64,000 nucleotides of DNA from Karstenula rhodostoma CBS 690.94 (taxonomy: Eukaryota; Ascomycota; Dothideomycetes; Pleosporales; Didymosphaeriaceae), in contig MU001497.1 in the NCBI GenBank assembly GCA_010093485.1, positions 1,613,031 to 1,677,030 of the forward strand, given 5' to 3'. The position numbers were made by a program, and so were the translations under genes. Positions 44,801 to 55,228 of this stretch are shown here, piece after piece; the first letter of the stretch is position 1; each line of letters begins with the position of its first letter. The notes under the pieces are model-generated. The model made no database searches, was not told the origin of the DNA, and saw only the letters and a program-made list of their open reading frames with translations.

Positions 44801-45279
44801 ATGAAGATCACGGGCGCCAAAGACAGCATCGACGAGGCCACCTTCGAGCAGATCCTCGAGATGGACGACGACGAGGAAGAGCGCGAGTTCTCCAAGAGTA
44901 TAGTCTACGACTTCTTCACCCAGGCCGAGAGCACCTTTGAGAAGATGGACTCCAATCTGTGAGTGCGCCCTGCCTGCTGGCTCTCCACGCACAAACGCAA
45001 GCGCCTCGGCTGACACGGCACAGCGAGAAGAAGGACCTCAAGACCCTGTCCGAGCTCGGCCACTTCCTCAAGGGCTCGTCCGCCACGCTCGGCCTGAGCA
45101 AGGTCAAGGACTCGTGCGAAAAGATCCAGAACTACGGTCAGAAGAAGGACGAGAAGGGCGAGAAGGACATCACCGAGGAGGACGGCCTGAAGAAACTCGA
45201 GACGACCATCAAGCAGGCCAAGCAGGAGTTCCACGACGTGGAGAAGGTCCTCCGAAAGTTCTACAACGACGAACAATGA
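44801..45279 (+). CDS. YPD1: Histidine-containing phosphotransfer protein Ypd1
   Basis: Relays phosphate from hybrid histidine kinases to the response regulators Ssk1 and Skn7 in osmotic and oxidative stress signalling. Two exons, 44801-44958 and 45024-45279, with a 65-nt intron, encode 137 aa. The conserved FEQILEMDDDEEEREFSKSI helix is followed by the phospho-acceptor site ELGHFLKGSSATLGL, with His near residue 66. An acidic, Lys-rich insert (KKDEKGEKDITEEDG) and the last HPt helix (KQEFHDVEKVLRKFY) follow. The start is uncertain: 44801 is the first in-frame ATG before the domain, but fungal Ypd1 often has a longer N-tail, and an upstream exon beginning at the ATG at 44535 cannot be excluded. 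Confidence 0.9.
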
Positions 45280-45962
45280 GGAGACTGTACGACCGACACA
45301 GCTCTCTACGACGCTTAGACTCTGCTATCGCACGGCGGGCGATGGGGGCAATACGGCGGGGCAGCAGCGCGCATGCGGGGCGACTGGCGCATGCGCACTG
45401 CAACCGTCGCGCCCCCTCGCTGTAGCAAAAGCATCTTCTCCAGGTTCACGCATTCCTGTTTTTTTTTTCCATCTTCCGCGGATACCTGGTCTCAAGAGGT
45501 TTGGATAACGCTCACGTCGTTCCCGTGTTCGGGGCCGGCGTCTGTCTTTTGCATTGCTTGCGAGGAAGTTGGGGTATCCTGTAGCGAACGTCCGCCCTCT
45601 TCGAATGCCATGCCATAGATTTCTTCCCTAACCTATACTCTCGCTTCCTGAAACCTTCTAGAAGACAGAATAGTGAGCAGACTATCTGCAATCATAGCCC
45701 CAGCACCGTCTTTGGGTTCTTTCCGACAGGGCGCCAGCGTGCCGGTGACAGCTGTTGCGGTTGCGGGCGCTGACGTCATTTGAGCCTGGCGCGCACTTCC
45801 AGTGCAGTGGCGTGATGGGATAATCTCCCTGCTACACCAGCACTGCATCGTGAATGCTCAGTTCCTGCTAGGCTCGCGGTATTGCCTACGCACCATTGGT
45901 GTTTCGTTCTGTTCCTCGTGGTGTCGCGGCGACCATCGATCGATCACACCTTCCAAGTTTTC
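45280..45962. other. Intergenic region
   Basis: About 680 bp between two plus-strand genes. A short T-run occurs near 45460. No gene was seen. Confidence 0.5.
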
Positions 45963-47315
45963 ATGCGAACCGGACTCCGGGCCTGCAGCCCTATGCTCAT
46001 CGGCCCATCTACTTGTGGAGCTGCCGTCAAACGATTCTGCAGTACACTAAAGAACCTTGCTCCTCTAGCACCGCAACTCAACCGCTGCTGTACCGTTCGA
46101 AAACAATCTTCAAGAGGGTTTGAAGCTCCCGTCACTAAACCACATCCCTGCACCAAACGCCGCATCCACACCACGTTTCACGACATGGGCAAGAGAAGCA
46201 CGAATGAATACAACGACTTCCTAGATGGTGAGAAGCTACGCGACAACACTGAAGTCAGGACCTCATTGCAGGAAGCTCAACCCCTTGTGCGCAATGCATC
46301 ACCACCCTCAACGCGGCGCCATAACAAGGCTAGAGGGCAGAAAAGCAAAGCCGGGTTGAAGAAGCCGCAGTTGACGCACTTTCTATGCATACCCCTCGTC
46401 AACAACCACAGCCGACCACAACTCGAAACCCAACTATCAAAGCTGAAGCAAGAGCTCGGGGACACGGGATTGCTGCCAGTCAAAGCGGTCCGACCGCCCG
46501 GCACGCTGCATCTCACGCTGGGCGTCATGTCGCTCGACGACGAGCAGCTCGACCTTGCAACGCAGTACCTCGCCGAGCTAGACGTGCAGAAGATACTGCA
46601 GAACGTCACGGCGCAATGCATGGCGGAGCAAGCCGCGGCAAGCGGCACCGTCTCGGAGAACCTAAACGCGTTTGCGATGCCGGACTGGGAGGCGCTGAGT
46701 ATAGATGTCAAGGGGCTGGTGCCGATGCAGGCGCCGCACAAGACGAGCATACTGTATGCGGAGCCGGTGGATACGAGTGAGAGGTTGCAGCCGTTTGGGG
46801 AGAAGCTGCGGTATGAGTTTACGAAGGCGGGGTTCTTGATTGAGGATAAGAGGACGCTGAGGCTGCATGCTACGGTTATCAACACGATATACGCGAAGTC
46901 CAAGGGGCGGGGTGGGAAGCTCCAGGCGAAGGCAAAGCCGCCTCGAGAAAGTGCTGCCGCGGATGGAGTGGATGGTGTGGATGGCAACGAGGAGCACGAC
47001 GACGGTGCGTCAACGGCCGGATCGAATATAGATTCCCACGACGAAGTCACCACGGCGCCGCCCGACCCTTCGACCATCGAAACCAAAGTCCCCAGGCTGA
47101 ACGGGTCGACGGGCCATGGCCCCGAAGCGAGGAGCTGGCTGCGCTTCGATGCGCGGGGGCTGATCGCGCGGTATAGCGACGTCGTCTGGGCTTCCAACAT
47201 AAGCATCGACCGCGTGCAGATATGCAGGATGGGCGCGAAGAAGACGCTAGATGCTGCGGGCGAGGTGGTGGCGGAGGCGTATGAGGTTGTTGCCGAGAAG
47301 ATTGCCGGGGCGTGA
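45963..47315 (+). CDS. AKAP7-like 2H phosphoesterase (2'-5' RNA ligase-like)
   Basis: Single exon, 450 aa from the ATG at 45963. The two catalytic H-x-T/S-type motifs of the 2H superfamily are present: GTLHLTLGVMSL and LRLHATVINTIY. The AKAP7 NLS-type lead THFLCIPLVNNHSRPQLETQL comes before them, and ISIDRVQICRMGAKKT at the end. These enzymes act on cyclic or 2'-5' linked nucleotides or RNA ends; the substrate here is unknown. An acidic linker (DGVDGVDGNEEHDD) interrupts the second lobe. The first 74 residues lack acidic residues until about position 54 and include RRIHTTFHDM, which suggests a mitochondrial presequence. An internal ATG at 46185 would give a form without it. Confidence 0.82.
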   Translation: MRTGLRACSPMLIGPSTCGAAVKRFCSTLKNLAPLAPQLNRCCTVRKQSSRGFEAPVTKPHPCTKRRIHTTFHDMGKRSTNEYNDFLDGEKLRDNTEVRTSLQEAQPLVRNASPPSTRRHNKARGQKSKAGLKKPQLTHFLCIPLVNNHSRPQLETQLSKLKQELGDTGLLPVKAVRPPGTLHLTLGVMSLDDEQLDLATQYLAELDVQKILQNVTAQCMAEQAAASGTVSENLNAFAMPDWEALSIDVKGLVPMQAPHKTSILYAEPVDTSERLQPFGEKLRYEFTKAGFLIEDKRTLRLHATVINTIYAKSKGRGGKLQAKAKPPRESAAADGVDGVDGNEEHDDGASTAGSNIDSHDEVTTAPPDPSTIETKVPRLNGSTGHGPEARSWLRFDARGLIARYSDVVWASNISIDRVQICRMGAKKTLDAAGEVVAEAYEVVAEKIAGA

Positions 47316-49187
47316 TGGACGCTGGAGCTGGATGTAGGCCGAAATATCTCTTGTCGTGCTGATGCTCGTACGCAATAGCACAATCCATCTACCTCGCGAG
47401 AGGCATCTGTTTGTAACATTGTCTTCACAGTCACAAGTTGTCTACGCGCCCCGTGTGCACGAACATCTAATCCATATAACCACTTTATCTGGGTTTGGGA
47501 ACAGATTCAACATCGACAGACAGTCCATCGCTTTTCTCTCGCTTTTCCTCACATCCCCGTCTCTGGCCAGCTACGGGCACCCGAGGTCGGACGGTGGATC
47601 CGACACCTGGGGATGGTGAGGGGGATGCTGCGGTTCTAACGCGCATGTTGGGAGATGTGGGGTATTGTGGATATCAAAAAATATTTTGGTTTGTGAGAGG
47701 TCAATATGCTGGCGAGGGGGGTTGCTAGATGGTCAGTCACGTCACTGTCACTGTACGTTATGAGCTTCCTGGACGGTGTAGTCACAGCTTGGTCTGCGTG
47801 AAATGGCGGGGTTGTAGGATAAGATTTACTGGGGTTGAGGAGTTGAGTCGCGGCGATACGATACGATACGGAAGTGTGGGTTCGAAATGCGGGGGTATAA
47901 GGGGTTGGACATGTCGTCCCTAGATTCTTGCAAATCTGGGATAATACTGAAGAGTGGTGCTGGTGTACTCGCCATCCCAACCACGTATCCCTGGTACTTG
48001 GCTCTTTGTAAAGCTTGTGCTAGTATATAGGTAGGTAAGTCGCTTTTGATGTGTAGATGGTTAGCTGGGAGGATACCGGGCACACGAGGTCCAGCTTGAA
48101 CGCTGTTTCCATGCTCGCTAAACACAACATGAAGCGTTGTGAGTAGGTAGACGAATACCGCGGACGTCCGGGGCCCAGGACCCAGCCCTACCTGATAGGC
48201 AGTGTAGGGGTAGGGATTGCAATCGTCGAGAAGCCCGGAGATGGGCATGATCGGTGCGGGTCGGACTGTGGTGTGTAACGCTACCAATCATGCTGGCGTG
48301 TTGTGCATAATGTCACTGTGGATATTTAGTATGCTGGTTGGTTATACCTGAGCAGTTGTATCGATTCAGCTTCAATAGATTTCAAGTTCTTCTTGGGGAG
48401 TGGGTTCGGTGCGCATGCCATGCCCTTGTTTTGGCTGTAGGGTCTGACAAACGCCACATGTTGCACCTGGCTATCCATCACGCTGGAATGTTGCGCCCTA
48501 GATTGTTTTCCGTCCGATACCCGACTCACATTAGCGGAGCGGCGGAACATTGCACATGGTGGTCAGCTGGGAGTTTAGATGGCCGAGTCGCTGGCTAGGG
48601 ACGCGGATACGATTACGATCTTCGGATGGTGCACCGCTGAAATGTGTGAAGCTGGAGAGGCAGTTATCATGGGAGAATCGGTGTACTGGGGGTACGAGGA
48701 GTGGAGTGTAGGTTGGTAGGAACGCATTTTACGTACGGGTGGTAAGAGGTGCATCCCCCATTCGAATAGGGTGCAAGAGATATGTCTGCAGTGTAATTTT
48801 CGGTAGACGCTCCTGGCGACGGGATGGATTCTGTGGCGGGGTGGAAGAGATAGGACATGGATGAAGATGAAAGAAGGGAGCAGTGTGCATATTCGAGGAT
48901 GCGCAAGCGGAGGGTGAGGGGTGGATCAAGAAACGGCAAAGCGAAGGTATGAGAGGGACTTTCTAAGTGGATTCTTTGAGAATCATAGGGTGGTGTTGAG
49001 TGAACTTTCTTCCGATGCAACAGCGGACCCGCACATCTGAAAGAAAACTCGCCCCCTTTGAGGCAGAGCCGGAGCGCGACGCATAGCCTCACACGATATT
49101 CGTGGTCGAAGTCTTACCCAAGAACGCGGCCCTCGGCTCCCAGGAAGCTTCGACTGCGATGCTCACGTTGCCCGGTTGGTTCTCCTT
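47316..49187. other. 1.9-kb intergenic region
   Basis: No supported gene. A short (CGATA)n microsatellite occurs at 47854-47870. ORFs at 47636-48287 and 48667-49092 on the minus strand are low-complexity or unrecognised. Confidence 0.5.
47854..47870. repeat. Short (CGATA)n microsatellite
   Basis: About three and a half units of cgata in non-coding DNA. Confidence 0.7.
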
Positions 49188-50429
49188 CTAAGGCGCATCT
49201 TCGACGTAGAAGAGGATATGTGCCCCAGAGAAGGATCGGCCGATGTCGTTGAGAAAGACCGTCACCCTAGGAATCCACTTATCGCCAAGCTGCTTTTTGT
49301 GCTGAATCAGGAACCAAGCAAAAACCGCGCCATTGGCAGAACCTGGAGTGATATTAATTCATGTTCCAAAACGCAGATGTGCAGTTTTATTCGTTGCAGC
49401 TCACCAAGTATAGCTTTCCCGGCGTCGGAATCCATGTCGAAAGTGACGCCCGGCCATTTCCCAATCTTTTTGTTCGCCTCGCTCAGTGCCCGAGCGAGGA
49501 TCTCTTCGGTGTCCTCGTTCGCGATGTCCACCATCCAAAAGTAGCGGATGTTTGCGATGTTTGGATTATCCCGGACCCAGTATCCCCAGAAGAGATCGGA
49601 GAGGCGTTGGAGCTTGGGGAGTTCTTCGCTGGTTGGTTGGCGGTACCAGGCCATTCTAGCCGCGGACGCTGGGCTCTCCAGAAACTGTCCCATGATGACT
49701 ATCTGTGCGTCAGAATGCTTTTGGAAAGAGAGCCAAAGTAGCTATATAGCTAGCCTGGTGTCTTGAGGTAGGAGGATACTCACCGCCGTCGATCGGGTTC
49801 ACGACAAAGATGTGTCGCGCATTGGTGGCCTAAAGTCGTTTAGCGATTGCTAGACAGAGAAGTGAAGCAAAACATACCCGATACTCCTTGCCATCCACCT
49901 TGTATGTCTGAAGTTTGTCCTTGGGATTTGCGTTCGGATCCATATGTTGGATATGGTACGCGATATTGTTGCCGCCATCCCCTTTGGGCTTCCCGTTTAT
50001 TCGCAGCGCCTCCACAACCGATGTCACGTCCAAGTAGTCCATATCAGCATACACGTCTTCCACATAGTCGTCGTGCCATCCCCAGGTCTTCAGCTCCTCT
50101 AGGTGTCCTTGTTAGCAACCCGAGCACATGATTGACGTGTGCAACGTACGTTTGAGATCGCCCTGCCACTCGCTCTTTGCAGACGGCGGGTTGTTGTCCT
50201 TGGTGCTTTCAATCTTTGGACCTGCCTCTTCGTCTGTACCAAGCATGAGACCGATCAACCTCCCGCCTTTGCAGCTCGCATCCTTCCAGTCTTCGTCGCT
50301 GGCAAGTTCATCTGCATCGAAGCGTCGGGACAGGCGGTGCGTGGGTGCGGGCAGCGTTATCTTGGCATGAGAATGGGCGAGAGCTACACAAGCCGTAAAG
50401 GCATAGCTGACGACGAGAGAGAGTTTCAT
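49188..50429 (-). CDS. Secreted conserved fungal protein of unknown function
   Basis: Five exons: 50429-50150, 50098-49878, 49829-49784, 49698-49405 and 49342-49188. Introns are 48-85 nt and the protein is 331 aa. A signal peptide (MKLSLVVSYAFTACVALAHS) starts at the ATG at 50429, and a dibasic site (SRRFDADE) follows at about residue 36. The mature protein has landmarks ELKTWGWHDDYVED, GGNNIAYHIQHMD, YKVDGKEYRATNARHIFVVNP, LQRLSDLFWGYWV, KIGKWPGVTFDMDSDAGKAILGSANG and a last strand GAHILFYVED. I recall unnamed ascomycete proteins with similar blocks, but no activity. The 46-nt third exon and an acceptor at 49699 (GATAG rather than the nearer CAG) are set by phase. Confidence 0.8.
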
Positions 50430-51661
50430 GGCGGCCAATGTGGGTGGGACAGAAGGTAGAACGCGTTTGCGGTTGAAGTCGGGTGTTTTTTAAGTCAACG
50501 TTGGCACGAGGCACGCAGTGAAGGTGATTGGGACGAGTAAGCTGAACGAATGTTGACAAACCCACAAACGCCCGCTGTACTGCTGATTCTGAAACAGGAA
50601 GTTGCGAAAGAAAAGTGAATGCTAGCGACCTAAGGACGCTATGTTTGGAAAGAATACACGTGTAAATGGCCGTCTGTTCTAGGCTTTTACTCTGGAGGCG
50701 CTTCTATGCGGACTGCGGCCTCCTCTGGAATCGAGACAGCGTCAAACCCACGAATACCTCTTCTATCGACCCAGGAAAGCCCAGTGTTGAAGCTGTAGTG
50801 ACAGTATGTCTGGTTGAGAGCTAGTTTCGCTTACCTACCACTATGTCCATAAGCCTCCACAAGGTCAACGCAGGTGCTGCGTATGGAGCTGTGTACATAT
50901 GCTTGGACGAAACCTCACTCATTTACGGGTCGACAGCAGTTGCATCGAAGTATGCCACAGCTCCAGAGTGCTTGCTTTGGCACGCAATCTTCATCACAAG
51001 CAGGACTAGCCATGCAGCTGGCCGGAAGCTTACATCTGTCCAATCGCCTATCCTCAAGTACATCGACTACGACTGTCATCCTGGCACGCTCGTAGCTCCT
51101 TGAGCTGTCCTTCTGCCAAATATTCCTATTCTCCATTTAAACGATTGACTATGATCTTGTGCACAAGCGCGTGTAAGAGCGGCCGTCGTGGAATGCGCGC
51201 GGGGTGAAGAGGAACCATGGTGGCGATCGCAAGAATGAAGATCAGGTCCCGTAATTCCTAGGTGTGGTCATGGTTTTGTAATTCAGATCGTTTGAGCAGG
51301 CATCGGACAGCTGCATCGATGGGTTTGGGTGTTGAATTGTCGAGGGCGTTGTTCCACAACCGCGGCCGTCGGAAGCCCGGCTTGCCAAGGCCGATGCGGC
51401 ACTAGGCAACCCTGGATTCTTTGAGCTCGACCTTCCACTGTCTTCTATTTACCGCGTTGGCGCTTCTGACACCGTGTCACTTCCAACGAACGCCTGAAAT
51501 CCATAGTGGCGGGTCGATCGGATATGTTTCACCTTCCCTCTTAAGCAAGGCAGTCTGGCGATGCTGCAGTTGATCCACAGCCTCTACTCTGTCATGTACC
51601 TCCAGTAAGATCCGTATTAACCCAATCAAAGCCACACACCCTGAGCAGCATTCCGTCTATC
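50430..51661. other. 1.2-kb divergent intergenic region
   Basis: Lies between the divergent secreted-protein and RING-CH genes. Two short overlapping plus ORFs near 50843-51103 have no domain. No repeat or RNA was recognised. Confidence 0.5.
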
Positions 51662-52686
51662 ATGTCCTCTACATCCGGATTCGAGCGTGAGCCGGGATGG
51701 ACATGGCCAGAGGACATCCTGAGAGAAGATTCACCAGAAAGGGCCTCTTCGGCGAGGCAACGATCGCCCCCGCAGAGCTCGTCGACAGCTAGCGGCTCCG
51801 CTCCACAGGATGCGCCTGGTGCGAATTCCTCGAGACAAAGACACTGGCGCCCACGCCAATGTCGCATATGTCTCGATACTGTCCAGCCTACCTTCGATGT
51901 GCCGTCAGAGAATCTTCCCGGTTTCCTGCAATCCACCGGCAATGTCAAGTACGAGGACGAAAACGGACGACTGATTCGTCCGTGTATGTGCAAAGGGTCG
52001 GCCAAGTACGTTCACGAGGGTTGCTTGCAAGCCTGGCGCCACGCGGATCCAAGTTATGGACGACGCAACTACTGGCAATGTCCGACGTGCAAGTTCAAGT
52101 ACCGGCTCGCGCGATTGGGAGCCGGTAAATTTGTTGGGAGCATCGGTAAGTCAAGGTTCAACTCGAAGCATATCTCATACTAACTATTCCCAGCTGCTCA
52201 AACTGCTTTGACCATTACAGTTCTCCTCGCTGTTGTGTTTATCCTAGGCTTCTTCGCGGATCCTATCATCAACTTGTATGTCGATCCCTGGGGTTTTCTG
52301 TCACCCTGGTCGTCCCCGTACGATGACTACTATTACGAAGACGAGCCTGCCTCTTGGTCCGAACATTTTGCCAAGGGACTTGCATCCATGGGCGTTCTGG
52401 GCTTCCTGAAAGCACTTCTAGCCAGCCCGTTGCAACTGTTCCGCATTGGCGGTGGCAGAGGTCGGAACACAGCACGAGACAGGTACGAGCAAGTGAGTTG
52501 GGTCATCATAGTGATAGGAGTTGGGACGTTCTTGCTTGTGAGTGCAACATTCACACCAGGCTATAAAATTCTAACAGCCCCTAGGCTATCTACCGAGGCG
52601 TGCGTGCGTGGAGTCGCCGCACTCTTGAGAAAGCAGGTGAACGAGTCATGGACGTTCAAGGCGACGACGATGACGACGATGAGTAG
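51662..52686 (+). CDS. RING-CH (MARCH-type) membrane E3 ubiquitin ligase
   Basis: Three exons, 51662-52145, 52194-52537 and 52585-52686, with introns of 48 and 47 nt, encode 309 aa. A disordered Ser/Arg-rich N-tail precedes a C4HC3 RING-variant domain at about 67-143: CRICLD, RPCMCKGSAKYVHEGCLQAW, YWQCPTCKFKY. An unusually long stretch sits between the first two and the next zinc ligands. Two membrane helices follow, near residues 165-190 and 262-280, and then an acidic Asp-run at the C-terminus. Such proteins ubiquitinate membrane cargo at the ER, Golgi or endosomes. The single RING-CH with few helices differs from Doa10/Ssm4, which has many, so this is a separate small fungal MARCH-like ligase. 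Confidence 0.88.
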
Positions 52687-53089
52687 CTTCTCTCTGCAAC
52701 GAATCCAAGTATTATCTATCGCTTGGTATCTTCGATGCGTGCCCCTGCATTTCCCTTCCAACTATCCGCACACACTTAAGCTACCTCGGTTTCTTCCTCT
52801 GTACCGTTGCAGCTAGTCTGCGTGCGAAGATTGATCCGCCCGCGAACGCCGTCTCAGTTCGTACGTTTTGTGCAGCTGGTTATGACGGACCGCGTGGCTC
52901 TCGCCTCTAGCAATTCTACTTCAGACTGGCCTGCTCTTCGGAGCGCAATTCTCGGCCTGGCTGGAATACTGCTGTTGGCACATTCTCTTCAAATCAGATG
53001 CTATAACTGAAGGCACCTTCTCTCGAAGTCACCCTCTATGACTGAGAACAACTTCTCTGGAAACCACTCTTCAATGATTGAAGGCAATT
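52687..53089. other. Convergent intergenic region
   Basis: About 400 bp between two convergent genes; probable 3' UTRs. Near 53022-53085 an imperfect ~30-bp duplication is visible (actgaaggcaccttctctcg, actgagaacaacttctctgg). Confidence 0.5.
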
Positions 53090-54708
53090 TTACCCGATAC
53101 TGCAGCATACTTTGGCTTTCACCAGTACGTTGCTCACGTCGGTGTGCTCTCCATATTCGTCGCCGAACTTCTCCAGGCACGGAAAGACACAGAAGGCAAA
53201 GACGCGGTCCACCACGACGTCGCCATCATCGTCTACGTAACCATCAAGCTCATTGATAGGCTCCATCCGGTTGTCGTCGAGGCTCGGTTTTATGCCGCTT
53301 TGCGCTTTAGGAAAATCCACTCTGTATTGTGCTTTCTGAAGCAAAAGCGCATTCTGAACTTCGACTGTCGCTCTCAGTATGCTGACGAGTGTTGTCCGGG
53401 CTTCTGGTGGAAGCGTCGTAGACGTGATGGCATGCAAGTGCTGCAATATCCCGGACGCCATGCGATCTATCTGTTGGGCTTTCTCCCCATTGATTACATG
53501 TGTCACATCACTTTCCTGGAGACTGCGAATGGTGGCGTGTCGCCAGTCTTGGTATCCAGCAGTGTTTTGGAAAAGCGTCGCTATCTGCCGAAGAGTGGCT
53601 ACCGGCCCCGTTTTTGGTAGACCGACGAATAGAGCCTCCTCGAAGATGTGCATTAACGTATGGGACACAATGGCTTGGAATAACGCTAGTCGGTTGGCTG
53701 CATCGATGGTCATGTATGACGGGAACGTAGCTTGCAGAACTTCGGCGGTGTCTTGTGGGATATCGCTGAAATTCAGCTTTGCCCGGCGATAATTGCTGAT
53801 AACCCATTCACGGACGCGATTAGAAAGTTGAGAGAAGGCCTCTGACAGCTCGTTGTCTGTCACTTGCGATTCGACACGAGTAAGGGACGAGAAAGCAGAC
53901 TTCAGAGACAGCAGTTGCTGCAATCGTTCACTAGACTCCTTCTCGGTCGCATGGAGCCGTGCTGTCAGCTCGTCCCATTCAGCTTCAGCTCGCGATCTCC
54001 GATGCTCCAACAGGGAATGGTATGTGGCCTCTTGCGTCATGAGCTGATCTTGCAACTGTGCAACCTTGGTACGGAGATGATCATTCTGCTCGGCGAGATC
54101 CTCGCGCGGCAGAATCATCGATCTTCGCGGCGCGCTCTCGTCATCGTACGAGTTCGAACGGGCTGATACCGGCCGTGGGTTGGGGTGAAAAGCTCCGGGT
54201 GGGCTCTGCAAGGTATATGTGCTGGCCAGTGTCTGCCGGTACTCTTCAATCGACTCCCTGTACACTTGTCCATGTTCTCTGAGCTTCGCCAGCTCTTCCT
54301 TCATGGTGTTTTGTTCTTCCAACGCGGTCGCGAGCGCTTGTTCCAGTTCTGCGACCCTCTGCGCAGCTGGGTCTGAGGGCCCTTCGTCGCTCGGGCCATT
54401 CCCCTCGTTCAGCGCAGCCACCGTGGCTTCGGTCCGCGTCGCAGCGCCGTCTGATACTCTTCTGGCTCGCTCCCGCTCTTTGGACGACCGGGGATGCAGC
54501 ATGTCATTGAAGCGCCTTGCGGTGGCCAGAGCTGCTTTCGGCGGGGCGTTGATGGGCGGGTCGGAAGACTTTGAGGGTTTGGCCGTGGTGGTCTTCGACC
54601 GTCTCACGCCGAGGCGGGATGAAAGATCTGTAGAGTCGGCGAATACATCAGCTAGAAGACTATGAGACGGCAAGCACAGCGCATACCGGATCCCTTTTGC
54701 CCGGTCAT
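53090..54708 (-). CDS. Conserved fungal coiled-coil protein of unknown function
   Basis: Two exons, 54708-54687 (22 nt) and 54627-53090, with a 59-nt intron, encode 519 aa. The tiny first exon supplies the only suitable ATG (MTGQKGS) and joins in phase 1 to DLSSRLGVRRSK. A basic disordered N-tail is followed by a long coiled coil (ELEQALATALEEQNTMKEELAKL; REDLAEQNDHLRTKVAQLQDQL). The globular C-terminal half has well-ordered blocks: SLKSAFSSLTRVESQVTDNELSEAFSQL, VREWVISNYRRAKLNF, ALFQAIVSHTLMHIFEEALFVGLPKTGP and FCVFPCLEKFGDEYGE. I have seen similar unnamed ascomycete proteins. Involvement in septation or the cytoskeleton would be a guess, so I assign none. Confidence 0.8.
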
Positions 54709-55228
54709 GGAGCTGGCTTGGTGTGCAATCGTCGATGGAGGAAGGCGACCTGGGACGTCCGCATGTCTGCACAGAACTCGAAGGAAAGACAGTGAACGAT
54801 GATACAACGTATTCAATGCGATCGCAACATTACTCAGAGCACCTTAGCTGCACATAGTGCGGTGTAGCAGCGACGGCACCGGCCGACCCAAAGTTTACGG
54901 GCCCGTAGCGCAATGCGGGGCTCTATCAGTGCTCAGCCACCGCCAGGGACAAGCACGTTCATGCGGATCGCTGCCGCCGCCAGGCTTCAATGTTTACAAG
55001 AGGCTTGTTAGGCGCCTGACTATCGCAATGGTTTCCAGGCACCCACTGTATTGATCTCTAATGTCTTCGCGACCGCCCACTCTCGCTCCTTGCTCCTGCA
55101 ATTTAACAATTGCTCTCCAGACTAGCTCTGGAGATCCCAGCCGCTTGTTGCTGACCCCACGCGTTTCCGAGTCCATGTACACAGTGGCACTCTCCACCGC
55201 TCTTTGACCGTACCTCTGTAGGAAGGAG
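54709..55228. other. Divergent intergenic region, coiled-coil and Hsp70-like genes
   Basis: 520 bp between the two start codons. No TATA box or heat-shock element array was obvious on reading. Confidence 0.5.

Noticed and set aside
47870..47900. gggttcgaaat near 47877 resembling a tRNA T-loop
   Set aside because: No pairing T-stem or A-box at the right distance could be found, so no tRNA is called. No other tRNA or rRNA candidate convinced me.
49698..49705. Nearest CAG acceptor for intron 3 of the secreted unknown gene
   Set aside because: Using it leads to a stop within 16 codons. The GATAG acceptor four bases downstream preserves the frame.
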